64,000 nt of DNA from Niastella sp. OAS944. GTDB lineage: Bacteria > Bacteroidota > Bacteroidia > Chitinophagales > Chitinophagaceae. Shown here one piece after another: positions 36,809 to 45,194 of this stretch; positions within the stretch are counted from its first letter, which is position 1; every line of letters starts with the position of its first letter. The position numbers and the translations under genes were made by a program. Where the stretch lies: the NCBI GenBank assembly GCA_024809215.1, contig JANUBW010000012.1:124001-188000 (forward strand), given 5' to 3'. The notes under the pieces were generated by a model, which saw nothing but the letters and a program-made list of their open reading frames with translations, was not told the origin of the DNA and made no database searches.

Positions 36809-37408
36809 TTAACTCGTTAACTCCGCCTCCGTCATTGCCAAAAAACACAAAAGAACAGACAGCAATCCTCTTTTCAATAAGTTAGTTCGTATCAATTGAA
36901 TGGCCTTGGCCCTTTGTACCCAAACAGTATTTATTGAAATACCCAGCATTTCTGCTATATCATCGGCCGAGCGGCGTTCGTAATAGATCAGTTTAAAAAT
37001 TTCTTTACAGCGATTGGGCAGCTGTTCTATTTCATGCTCTACTTCGCGCAGTACTTCGGCATGCACCATTAAGCTTAGTGCATGTTCATCGGTTTTATCC
37101 TGTATGCGCATTAACTCCCGTTTTGAGGAAGACTGCCGTTGGGAAAAACGCAGATAATTCAAACAGGCATTTCGGGTAGTGATATACAGGAATGCTTTGA
37201 TATTAGCCATGTTATCGAAGGAGTCGTGACGGTGTAGCAATTTCACAAAACTATCTGCGGCTATGTCTTCCCCTTCGCCGTCATTGTCAACCAATCGTTT
37301 CGCAAAAAAACAAAGGCTAGGAAAAAACATATCATACACGGCCCTGAAAGCGTGCGTATCTCCTCTCTTAAATTCCTGTAAAAGAGACTTATCTAAATTA
37401 TGTTTCAT
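36809..37408 (-). CDS. ECF sigma factor (FecI/CarQ type)
   Basis: The 199-residue protein has region 2 (MFFPSLCFFAKRLVDNDGEG, EDIAADSFVKLLHRHD, LYITTRNACLNYLRFSQRQS) and region 4 (LPNRCKEIFKLIYYERRSAD, DIAEMLGISINTVWVQRAKA) with spacing typical of Bacteroidota ECF factors paired with FecR. A short hydrophobic tail (GLLSVLLCFLAMTE) is unusual. It is transcribed away from a second sigma gene at 37723, so two ECF systems start back to back. Confidence 0.92.
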   Translation of the reverse strand: MKHNLDKSLLQEFKRGDTHAFRAVYDMFFPSLCFFAKRLVDNDGEGEDIAADSFVKLLHRHDSFDNMANIKAFLYITTRNACLNYLRFSQRQSSSKRELMRIQDKTDEHALSLMVHAEVLREVEHEIEQLPNRCKEIFKLIYYERRSADDIAEMLGISINTVWVQRAKAIQLIRTNLLKRGLLSVLLCFLAMTEAELTS

Positions 37409-37722
37409 TCCTCAAAAACTTATCCCCTATTCCCTGCGCTACCAGGAGGGACTAAAAAATTTATGTGCAGTTATTAATATCCCCAATTAAGCCTATAACT
37501 CCGACGAATATCGAATATTAAAGCAAATGTCCAAAATAAGTTTAAAAAACTACTACAACCTGGCAGGTAACAACCATATATAAGTTATTTTATTAAGTTA
37601 CCCGTCGATGCGGCCATTGTGTATTGGCGGGTAACGTGTATATTGTGACACCATCCTATATTTCAACCACTAATCAAACCATCTTTTTATTACATTTAAT
37701 GAAATGATTCCCTTACGTACGT
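37409..37722. promoter_or_regulatory. Shared upstream region of two divergent sigma genes
   Basis: The 314-bp gap contains a perfect inverted repeat, GTTACCCG (37597-37604) and CGGGTAAC (37628-37635), plus a further GGTAAC at 37566-37571. It could hold operators for either or both sigma genes. No gene is present and no confident -7 box is seen. Confidence 0.45.
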
Positions 37723-38283
37723 ATGCAGGAGCCTGAACAATTATACCGGTTATTCCAGGAAACCTTTTATAAATATTACGAACCGCTTTGCAAATATGCT
37801 TTTACCATAGTAAAAGAGCCGCACAGCTGTGAAGATATAGTTCAGGAAACATTTTTACGCATCTGGGAAAAAAAACAAAGCCTCATTGGCTCCGAGGAGT
37901 TGACCTGGTACATGTATACCGCTATTCGCAATAATTGCCTCAGCTTTTTAGAAAAAAAACAAAAGACCGTTTTGGGCGATTTCGATAGTCAGGAAATTAC
38001 TGATACACCCGGCGAACGCCCGTCACCTACAGCAAAAGAAGCCGACTACGATACCCTTTTAAAAGAGGCCCTTACCAACCTGCCGCCCAAGTGCCGGGAA
38101 GTATTTGTATTAAGCCGGGTAAGCAACCTTACCTACAAACAAATTGGCGACTCGTTGGGAATTTCAATAAAAACCGTTGAAAACCAAATGGGTAAGGCTT
38201 TAAAGATTCTTCGGGCCTACCTTAAACAAAAACAAGGAATTCCTACTATAATCAGCATATTTTTTATGATTTTGACGTCCTAA
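37723..38283 (+). CDS. ECF sigma factor
   Basis: The 186-residue protein carries region 2 (YKYYEPLCKYAFTIVKEPHS, CEDIVQETFLRIWEKKQ) and region 4 (LPPKCREVFVLSRVSNLTYK, QIGDSLGISIKTVENQMGKA). It heads a four-gene cluster: sigma, FecR (44 bp later), TonB-dependent receptor and DUF4249 lipoprotein. This matches the Fec-type cell-surface signalling design, in which the receptor with bound substrate releases the sigma factor through FecR. The short hydrophobic end (IPTIISIFFMILTS) mirrors that of the divergent sigma gene. Confidence 0.93.
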   Translation: MQEPEQLYRLFQETFYKYYEPLCKYAFTIVKEPHSCEDIVQETFLRIWEKKQSLIGSEELTWYMYTAIRNNCLSFLEKKQKTVLGDFDSQEITDTPGERPSPTAKEADYDTLLKEALTNLPPKCREVFVLSRVSNLTYKQIGDSLGISIKTVENQMGKALKILRAYLKQKQGIPTIISIFFMILTS

Positions 38284-38327
38284 ATAGGGGTATACATCAA
38301 TTTAATGTTATTATTGAGAATATAACC

Positions 38328-39326
38328 ATGAGCCAAAACGACCATATAGTTAGCCTGATAGCCAAACAACTACAAGGAATGGCAACACCGGAGGAAGCCG
38401 ATGAACTGCAGCAATGGCTGCAAACAGACGCTATGAACCGGCAGGAATATGATGATATGGCGCGTATTTGGCAAAAAAGCGGCCCTCTTTTAGCCAATCC
38501 CGAGTTCAATACTGATATTGCCTGGTCGAAACTCGACAACAAAATAGCCCTGGTAAGCCCCCGGCCCCGGCACCAATTTTACAACGTTATTTCAAACCTG
38601 TTTGCCAACACCAAAACTGTGGCCGCAGCCGTGGTAATATTTACTATGGTAGCGCTGGGTGGTTATTGGTGGTATAAACAATCGCAATGGCAAACATTTA
38701 CAGCCGCCAATAAAAATGAAATCCTAACCCTGCCCGATCAATCGGTTGTACTGGTGCGTAAAGGCAGTACCCTTGCTTACCCTAAATCGTTCAATGCCAA
38801 AGAACGCCGGGTGCAATTAACTGGTGAAGCATTCTTCAAAGTTCAGCATAACGAAGCGCAGCCCTTTCTGGTAACTACGGGTAATGCCGAAGTAAAAGTG
38901 CTGGGCACTTCCTTTTTGGTAAACTCCAACTCCAGTACCGATGAAGTAGTTGTGGAAACCGGAAAGGTAAATGTAACAGATAAAAAAAGCTCGCAAAACC
39001 AGGTTACACTCACCAAAGGCCAACGGGCCGTACTTTCAAACGAACGCTTTTACCAGGAGCAGGTAACCGGCTCAAACTATATTGCCTGGAACACAGGTGA
39101 ACTTGTATTTAATAACACAGCATTACCTAAAGTGCTGGAAGACATCACCCATTTCTACGGAACACAGGTAGAAGTGGCTCCCGCTCTTCAATCTGCCGCA
39201 GCGGCCATTCAAATTACTGTAGAGTTCAAAGATCAACCTTTAGAACAGGTACTGGAAGAAATAAAGCTGATCACTGGTTTTATCCTTCGAAAAGAAAAAG
39301 ATAAAGCAGTATTTTATCGAAATTAA
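38328..39326 (+). CDS. FecR family anti-sigma protein
   Basis: The 332-residue protein has the N-terminal sigma-binding region (LIAKQLQGMATPEEADELQQ), a membrane helix near residues 97-115 (AAAVVIFTMVALGGYWWY), the FecR domain (ILTLPDQSVVLVRKGSTLAY, LTGEAFFKVQHNE, EVKVLGTSFLVNSNS) and a C-terminal DUF4974 domain (LVFNNTALPKVLEDITHFYG, QPLEQVLEEIKLITGFIL). It should pass the signal from the TonB receptor next to it to the sigma factor at 37723. It is 80-90 residues shorter than the other FecR in the window. Confidence 0.92.
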   Translation: MSQNDHIVSLIAKQLQGMATPEEADELQQWLQTDAMNRQEYDDMARIWQKSGPLLANPEFNTDIAWSKLDNKIALVSPRPRHQFYNVISNLFANTKTVAAAVVIFTMVALGGYWWYKQSQWQTFTAANKNEILTLPDQSVVLVRKGSTLAYPKSFNAKERRVQLTGEAFFKVQHNEAQPFLVTTGNAEVKVLGTSFLVNSNSSTDEVVVETGKVNVTDKKSSQNQVTLTKGQRAVLSNERFYQEQVTGSNYIAWNTGELVFNNTALPKVLEDITHFYGTQVEVAPALQSAAAAIQITVEFKDQPLEQVLEEIKLITGFILRKEKDKAVFYRN

Positions 39327-39374
39327 ATTAGTTCTTTGTAATTTTTGGGCTTATAAAACCATGAGATCGCGCGG

Positions 39375-39396
39375 GCTATAGCTTGTGTACTATAGC
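39375..39396. promoter_or_regulatory. Inverted repeat touching the start of the TonB receptor gene
   Basis: GCTATAG (39375-39381) and CTATAGC (39390-39396) are perfect 7-base arms with an 8-base spacer, ending right before the ATG at 39397. It may act as a translational hairpin or an operator. Confidence 0.45.
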
Positions 39397-41973
39397 ATGA
39401 AAAAATTGTATTGCATACTTTTGCTGTTAATTGTTGCGCAATTAACCCAGGCTCAGCGGGTTAGTTTGTTCGCACGCCCCTATACCCCATCATTTGACAT
39501 TGGTTCCGTTCAGTCTTTTCTCGAAGATATAAACCAACGCAGCCCAATTATCATTGAATACGCCACCAACACTATAGACACCGGCAAGGTGATCAGTCTT
39601 TCCGGTTCACCCGAAACTATTGGCATGGTGTTGCAGCAGGTGTTGCACAACCAGAAGATAAACCTGCTCGAAAGGAATAACAAACTCATTATTGTTCCCT
39701 CGCCTGTTCCCCTTTCCGATGATTTTTTTATAACCTGGTATTCTGTTTACGGCATTGTTAAAGAAACCGTCAGCGGCGAGCCCCTGGCCGATGCTACCAT
39801 TTGGAACCCCGGCCGCCAACGAGGCAGTTATTCAAACAATCACGGTTATTATACATTACAATTGCCCGAAGGCAAAAATGTGCTCTTTCTTTCCTATGCC
39901 GGTTACGAAACCCAACGGCTTGAGCTTAACCTGAAAGGAACCATCCGCATGGACGTTCACCTTACTCCTAAAAGCAATATTGAAGAAGTTACGGTAACCT
40001 CCTCGCCCAAAGTACCCGAAACCGATGAAAACAAAGTAGCCAAAGAGGCCAACTCATACGATATCATTTTGGGCGAAAGCGATGCGCTTCGTTCTTTTTA
40101 TACGGACCCTGGCGTAAAGAACATTCCTGAGATCACTTATGGAATGCTGGTACGCGGCGGCAGTCCCGACCAGAATGTATTCCTGCTCGACGGCAATACC
40201 ATCTTCAACCCCACTCACCTGTTGGGCGCCCTTTCTATAGTAAATAAAACATCGCTAAAATCGATGTACCTGTACAAGAAGAATTTCCCGGCCCGGTATG
40301 GCGGCGGTCTTTCATCGGTGATAGATGTAATGACGAAAGATGGCAATATGCAGAAATGGCAAGGTGAAGCCAATGCCGGGTTACTGGCAGGTTCAGTTAC
40401 AGTGGAAGGGCCAATTAAAAAAGACCGCTCATCGCTCATGGTTTCCTTTCGCCATAGCTGGATCAATCCCATACTACGGATGATGAATTCGGGTATTGGC
40501 ATCAACTTTTACGATCTGCATGTTAAGTATACCCAGTGGGTTGGAAAAAAAGATAAGATAATGGTGAACGGCTATGCAGGTAACGATCAACTACAATTAC
40601 ATCAAAACTATACCAACAATAAACAACGCTGGGGCAACAAGGCCGCAACCATCAACTGGAACCGGGTGGTGAGCTCACGGGCATTTATCAACTCATCGTT
40701 CAACTTCAGCAACTACGATAACCTTGCCGGCTTTAGGTATAATTTGTACGATAGTACCGGCCGCCGGGTGCAGGACAGGGTGTACAACACCTATTCATCC
40801 ATCAGGCAATATAATGTACGCTCTGCCATGGAACTTACGGTAAGCAACAATTACCGTATCAATGTAGGTGGCAAAGCGTCGTTTGTGCACATTCGCCCAT
40901 TCGATAGCAATGTGGGGGCCTCCTTTATTGACCGCCCCGGCGACTTCAATGCCTTTCCGCCATTATCGTTCCGCGAAACGGTGCTTTTCTTTGAGAACGA
41001 GATCAGGCCTACCAAAAAATTGTACATAAGGCCCGGACTGCATATTTCTTTCTACAACCACAACAGTTTTAATTACACCAGTTGGCAGCCCCGCTTATAT
41101 GCGGTGTACAAATTCGATCAACATAACCAGGTAGATGTTTCATACAATAACATGACGCAATACCTGCATCTGGTAACCAATCCCTATATTGGTATTAATA
41201 GTGATGCCTGGGTGCCCAGTACAGGCGACCTGCAGCCCGAAACAAGCGATATGATCAACGTGGGTTATAGTTATCGCAATGGGAAAAAACTCATTGTTCA
41301 TGCCGATGTGTATTACAAGCAAATGCGGAACGTAACCAATTATGCCGAAGGCAAGAACCTGTTTTTGAACACGGCCGACTGGGGTAAAAACGTACAACTG
41401 GGCAAGGGCTGGTGTTATGGGCTTGAAACAAAAGCGGAACGTGTAACCGACAAATGGTATCTACACCTGAGTTATACGTTATCGTGGAACTGGCGCCGTT
41501 TTGCTGCATTGAACAATGGCTTGAAATTTCCTTTTAAATATGACCGCCGGCACGAGCTCAATGTAGCCGCTACTTACAAATATAACGAGCACTGGAGTTT
41601 TTCATCGTTCTGGATGTTTGCAACCGGCGACGTATACAGCTTACCCAACCAGGTATACCCCGATTTTGACGATGCACAACAGATCAGCGATCCGCTGGCA
41701 CCCAAAGAATACCGGTTGATCTATCACTCATCCGTTGCGCGCATGTACCGCACCTTACCTTATCACCGGTTAGATGTTTCAGTGAGCAATTACCATTCGC
41801 TGAGTAAAAATTTGCAATCAAGATTAACGGCAGGTATATATAATATTTATGGGTCGCCCAGTCAGTATGTTTACGACCTGGAAGGCACCCTGGGAAAACG
41901 GTCATTAATTGTAAAAACCAGGTACCAGTTTTTTCAGGTAACGCCCTATATATCGTATACCGTGTCATTTTAA
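39397..41973 (+). CDS. TonB-dependent outer-membrane receptor with STN signalling domain
   Basis: From ATG 39397 (MKKLYCILLLLIVAQLTQAQ, signal peptide) the protein has 858 residues. An N-terminal STN domain (FDIGSVQSFLEDINQRSPII, TIGMVLQQVLHNQKINLLER) contacts FecR. A carboxypeptidase-regulatory-like domain (VSGEPLADATIWNPGRQRGS, YSNNHGYYTLQLPEGK) follows, then the plug (NIPEITYGMLVRGGSPDQNV, FLLDGNTIFNPTHLLG) and a 22-strand barrel to the C-terminal phenylalanine (VTPYISYTVSF). It imports an unknown substrate using TonB energy. A DUF4249 lipoprotein gene starts five bases after its stop. The layout makes it the sensing receptor for the sigma/FecR pair upstream. Confidence 0.94.
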   Translation: MKKLYCILLLLIVAQLTQAQRVSLFARPYTPSFDIGSVQSFLEDINQRSPIIIEYATNTIDTGKVISLSGSPETIGMVLQQVLHNQKINLLERNNKLIIVPSPVPLSDDFFITWYSVYGIVKETVSGEPLADATIWNPGRQRGSYSNNHGYYTLQLPEGKNVLFLSYAGYETQRLELNLKGTIRMDVHLTPKSNIEEVTVTSSPKVPETDENKVAKEANSYDIILGESDALRSFYTDPGVKNIPEITYGMLVRGGSPDQNVFLLDGNTIFNPTHLLGALSIVNKTSLKSMYLYKKNFPARYGGGLSSVIDVMTKDGNMQKWQGEANAGLLAGSVTVEGPIKKDRSSLMVSFRHSWINPILRMMNSGIGINFYDLHVKYTQWVGKKDKIMVNGYAGNDQLQLHQNYTNNKQRWGNKAATINWNRVVSSRAFINSSFNFSNYDNLAGFRYNLYDSTGRRVQDRVYNTYSSIRQYNVRSAMELTVSNNYRINVGGKASFVHIRPFDSNVGASFIDRPGDFNAFPPLSFRETVLFFENEIRPTKKLYIRPGLHISFYNHNSFNYTSWQPRLYAVYKFDQHNQVDVSYNNMTQYLHLVTNPYIGINSDAWVPSTGDLQPETSDMINVGYSYRNGKKLIVHADVYYKQMRNVTNYAEGKNLFLNTADWGKNVQLGKGWCYGLETKAERVTDKWYLHLSYTLSWNWRRFAALNNGLKFPFKYDRRHELNVAATYKYNEHWSFSSFWMFATGDVYSLPNQVYPDFDDAQQISDPLAPKEYRLIYHSSVARMYRTLPYHRLDVSVSNYHSLSKNLQSRLTAGIYNIYGSPSQYVYDLEGTLGKRSLIVKTRYQFFQVTPYISYTVSF

Positions 41974-41978
41974 AGCAC

Positions 41979-43043
41979 ATGCAGAAAAACCATCCAACAT
42001 ATAAGTTATTAACCGGCAACCGGTACTGGCCCCTGTTTTTATTGCTGGCGCTTATGGTTTGTTCATGTAAAAAGAATTTCTCGAGCGATCAGTTCGAAGA
42101 CGACAAGCTGGTGGTACTGGCAGAAATAACAGCCGGCGACTCGGTGAAGATACCCATTGGCAAAACCATAAAAGTGGAGAACGGCAACCTGATACGATTT
42201 GAAAAAGTGAACGATGCCACGGTAACGCTTACTGAAACCAACACCATGAGCTGGGTATTGCAACCCAATTATTCGCCGCAATACGCCAATAATCCCACCT
42301 CAATGTTCACTAATAAGAAGCGCTTCAAAGCCAACACTTCTTATATGATCGAGATCAACCACCCTACACTGGGATTGGTAAAGGCGTCTACCCATATACC
42401 AACTTTACCCAAACTACTTAGTGTAGACACCTCATCTAGTCTATTCAACGATAAAGAAGTTTTTGCCACCACTATTAGCTGGAAAGATTCGCTGAACTAT
42501 GATGAGTTTTACATTATTGAAGCGGTAAAGGAACTGGTAAAGAACAATCATTTTTATTTTTACCAGGGTAAGCGCTATAGTTACGATACACCGGAAGGAA
42601 AAGAATTTTATGGACAGATAAAGAATACCCCCGGTGTAAAATTGCTTACAGACACTGTAGGCCTGGGCAAATATGTACGGCTAAACCTATATACAGAAGA
42701 TGATCTTTCAGAAAATGCCCGCATTGACAAACTTACCAATCCTTTCAGGCGCATTTTCTTTCCCGATGAATCCTTCAATGGCGTTATACGTACTACGAGA
42801 GTTTATATTGATAAACTTTTCTTTGTTGATCCAAAACAGAAAGGCCGCATAAGACTTGAGTTAAAATCGGTGAACAAGGAATTGTATGATTATCTGATGT
42901 TGTATGAGAAATATAAAACCGATTTCGGTTCTGTTCCTACTTCTCAATTAGTATCACCAACGGGCAACATCCAAAACGGGCTGGGCATTTTTGGGGGAAG
43001 CACTAAACGTGAAAGAGTATATTATTTTGACAGCCTGCTGTAG
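41979..43043 (+). CDS. DUF4249 family outer-membrane lipoprotein
   Basis: The 354-residue protein has a lipoprotein signal (FLLLALMVCSCKKNFSSDQF, lipid cysteine in the CSC). The mature part (LVVLAEITAGDSVKIPIGKT, then YMIEINHPTLGLVKASTHIP) matches DUF4249, usually encoded right behind a TonB receptor as here, with a five-base gap. By analogy with SusD it may be a surface partner of the receptor, but no ligand is known. A later methionine at residue 26 would leave too short a signal, so the ATG at 41979 is used. Confidence 0.88.
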   Translation: MQKNHPTYKLLTGNRYWPLFLLLALMVCSCKKNFSSDQFEDDKLVVLAEITAGDSVKIPIGKTIKVENGNLIRFEKVNDATVTLTETNTMSWVLQPNYSPQYANNPTSMFTNKKRFKANTSYMIEINHPTLGLVKASTHIPTLPKLLSVDTSSSLFNDKEVFATTISWKDSLNYDEFYIIEAVKELVKNNHFYFYQGKRYSYDTPEGKEFYGQIKNTPGVKLLTDTVGLGKYVRLNLYTEDDLSENARIDKLTNPFRRIFFPDESFNGVIRTTRVYIDKLFFVDPKQKGRIRLELKSVNKELYDYLMLYEKYKTDFGSVPTSQLVSPTGNIQNGLGIFGGSTKRERVYYFDSLL

Positions 43044-43069
43044 CATCACGTTAAGATGAACTGCCTGGT

Positions 43070-43543
43070 TTAGTTATGATGATATTTTTCATTACGCAAA
43101 ATGGTACAGGCGCGGTATAACTGTTCTGCAAGTATCAGCCGTACCAGCTGATGCGGGAATACCAGTTTACTGAGCGACCATTTTGCGTTAGCCCTTTTTA
43201 CAACAGATTCATCTACCCCGTAAGCGCCACCGATCAGGAAAACAATTGTTTTAGTGCTTTCATTGGCCCGGGCCTGTATAAAATCGGCCAGTTCGGGGCT
43301 GGTAAAAGCCTTTCCACGTTCATCGAGCAAAACCAGGTAATCATCTTTCTTTAGCCATTCTAAAATAGTTTCCCCTTCCTTCTTTTTTAGGTCCATTTCA
43401 CTAAGCATACCCGCGTTCTTTGGCGTAGGGATCAGGTTCCACTCAACAGGAAAGTATTTTGAAAGGCGGCGGGTAAAGTCCTCTACCCCTTCTTTCACAT
43501 AGGACTCGTGATTTTTACCGATCGACCAGCATTGAATTTTCAT
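43070..43543 (-). CDS. rlmH: 23S rRNA (pseudouridine1915-N3)-methyltransferase RlmH
   Basis: The 157-residue SPOUT-class enzyme methylates pseudouridine 1915 in helix 69 of 23S rRNA. The family marks are KIQCWSIGKNHESYVKEGVE at the start, LLDERGKAFTSPELADFI, the SAM-binding knot loop VFLIGGAYGVDESVVKRAN and the C-terminal SLSKLVFPHQLVRLILAEQL followed by YRACTILRNEKYHH. The length is normal. It follows the helix-turn-helix gene by 84 bp on the same strand. Confidence 0.97.
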   Translation of the reverse strand: MKIQCWSIGKNHESYVKEGVEDFTRRLSKYFPVEWNLIPTPKNAGMLSEMDLKKKEGETILEWLKKDDYLVLLDERGKAFTSPELADFIQARANESTKTIVFLIGGAYGVDESVVKRANAKWSLSKLVFPHQLVRLILAEQLYRACTILRNEKYHHN

Positions 43544-43627
43544 ACCCTTTGGTAAATTTTATACAAATTTGGTCTATTTGCCATTACCAGCCGAATAATG
43601 TTTAATCAGAACTGGGCAGGCATTATT

Positions 43628-44071
43628 TTACTGGTTGACGGCTGGGTTATTGGTATTATTTGTAAGCTCTTTTACTTTGATCTTATAATCTTCAATTTGC
43701 GCCTTGGCAAATGAAATAATATCTTTCTGCGCCTCGTTCAGATCTCTGGTTAGCACCAGCTCTTTTTGAAGTGATTTATTTTCTTCGGTAAGCTTTTGTA
43801 TTTGCTCGGTAAATATTTGAAGTTGAATATTTAAATGAGCCACTTCATCATTGCGTAAGCTTTTCAAAGGCTCCTCGGTATAATATACGTTGAGGAAGTC
43901 TTTTTTAAGCGCTGCAGAAATAGTGACCAGCAGGTCTATTGACATAGAAGCGCGATCATAGATATCTGGAATAGTTTTTTCGTTCCGGTGAATCAATGCA
44001 CCAAACTCTTTATAAGTAAGTCTTTTAAATTCTACTTCTTTCTGAATTAGCTCCCCAATATGAATAGACAT
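43628..44071 (-). CDS. Helix-turn-helix protein with C-terminal coiled coil
   Basis: The 147-residue protein opens with a Xre-like helix-turn-helix region (MSIHIGELIQKEVEFKRLTY, KEFGALIHRNEKTIPDIYDR, ASMSIDLLVTISAALKKDF). Residues 75-135 are a long coiled coil (LNIQLQIFTEQIQKLTEENK, SLQKELVLTRDLNEAQKDII). It is probably a dimeric DNA-binding regulator of unknown target. The type is common as an orphan small regulator in Bacteroidota. The region before it carries no gene for about 1 kb. Confidence 0.78.
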   Translation of the reverse strand: MSIHIGELIQKEVEFKRLTYKEFGALIHRNEKTIPDIYDRASMSIDLLVTISAALKKDFLNVYYTEEPLKSLRNDEVAHLNIQLQIFTEQIQKLTEENKSLQKELVLTRDLNEAQKDIISFAKAQIEDYKIKVKELTNNTNNPAVNQ

Positions 44072-45117
44072 CTACAAATTTTTATAAGTTTTAAAAACTT
44101 AAAGACATTTATAGAATTATATTAGTAGGGGGCAAATCGGGAGGAAATTATATCTACCTCCCGAATAATTCATCCTGAAACCACGCTCATGTTCCGCATT
44201 CTATAATAATACCAAACCTGTAATTGCCACGGGAGAAAGTTATTTCTCTAAATATGGCAATCTTAAATTTACCGGAAAAGAACTTTTTCATTCTTTTTAA
44301 AAGGGAATGCATAGGTTATGTTTTAAATTGAAATAAACAATGGAGGAAGTAACGCAAGAGTGAGCTTTCTAATTCTGAGTGAAGTTATCTGAAGATCGTT
44401 GATCAATACTAACCCGTAAGCCTATGTCCTAAACACTACACGAATATATAAACATTTCAGTAAACAAATATGAATACATCAGCTTAAATAATTTGTATTT
44501 TCCAAAAAAGCAAATCAAACCAGCATAATTGCCTGAACTAACGTTTTTGTATACCGCAGCAAATTTGCGTCACAAAACTATACAGCAGAACTAACAATTC
44601 GATACTGAAATTGAAATCAATTTCTCACTAAATCATACTATCAACCAAATGAACCTTACACAGGCTTGAAACCCTGACAAAGCAATACTTTAGCGATTGC
44701 CCCTTCGAGTGGCAAGTTTCGCTTTCCTGAAATAGTTGTTGACAATAATGACAATGTAATTATTCAAAAGATCGATGGCTCTAATAACTAATTACAGCAA
44801 GTTTGCCAGCACCTTACTCCTTTTACCAGGGTGCAATGAAATGGCCGGTATTGGGGAAGATAAAAGCTAATACAGGTTTAATATAGGCAACAGGACGCCT
44901 TCGGTAACACCACAAGGTTATTTTATGCCCCGGCAAGCCGGGGCACCTATTTTTTAAGGGAATTAAGACTCAAACAGCCCTGAGACGCAGAAACTCAGTT
45001 TTTTGAATATTTTTTTAAATTTCACTTATTTCTTTTTGGCGCGAATTAATAAAGTCTTTATTTTTGCCGCCCATTCGGAGAGATAAGGTAGACGAAACGA
45101 TCCGAAAAAGGGAAAAA
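44072..45117. other. Gene-poor kilobase before the tRNA, with decayed-looking coding pieces
   Basis: No intact gene is visible. Two or three protein-like stretches occur in different frames: 44678-44791 (QSNTLAIAPSSGKFRFPEIV, VDNNDNVIIQKIDGSNN, stop), 44658-44730 (LTKQYFSDCPFEWQVSLS, stop), and a piece near 44797-44883 (ASLPAPYSFYQGAMKWPVLG, KIKANTGLI, stop). They have no start codons and may be remnants of one broken gene. A terminator-like stem lies at 44926-44957. Confidence 0.4.
44926..44957 (+). terminator. Terminator-like hairpin
   Basis: TGCCCCGG, loop CAAG and CCGGGGCA pair perfectly, followed by CCTATTTTTT. No intact plus-strand gene precedes it, so it may end an unseen RNA or a decayed gene. 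Confidence 0.65.
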
Positions 45118-45194
45118 GGCCCTGTAGCTCAATTGAATAGAGCATTTGACTACGGATCAAAAGGTTTCAGGTTTGAATCCTGACAGGGTCACCA
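45118..45194 (+). tRNA. tRNA-Arg (anticodon ACG), CCA encoded
   Basis: A full cloverleaf can be drawn: acceptor GGCCCTG with CAGGGTC, D stem GCTC/GAGC, anticodon stem TTTGA/TCAAA with loop CTACGGA giving ACG, T stem TCAGG/CCTGA with loop TTTGAAT, discriminator A and genomic CCA. The ACG anticodon reads CGN arginine codons after A-to-I editing. On the other strand the frame of a serine recombinase remnant ends inside the gene. Confidence 0.95.

Noticed and set aside
44289-44309. CATTCTTTTTAA...GAATG resembling an isolated, inverted unit of the 50.2-kb array
   Set aside because: The match is a 12-base AT-rich stretch, easily due to chance.
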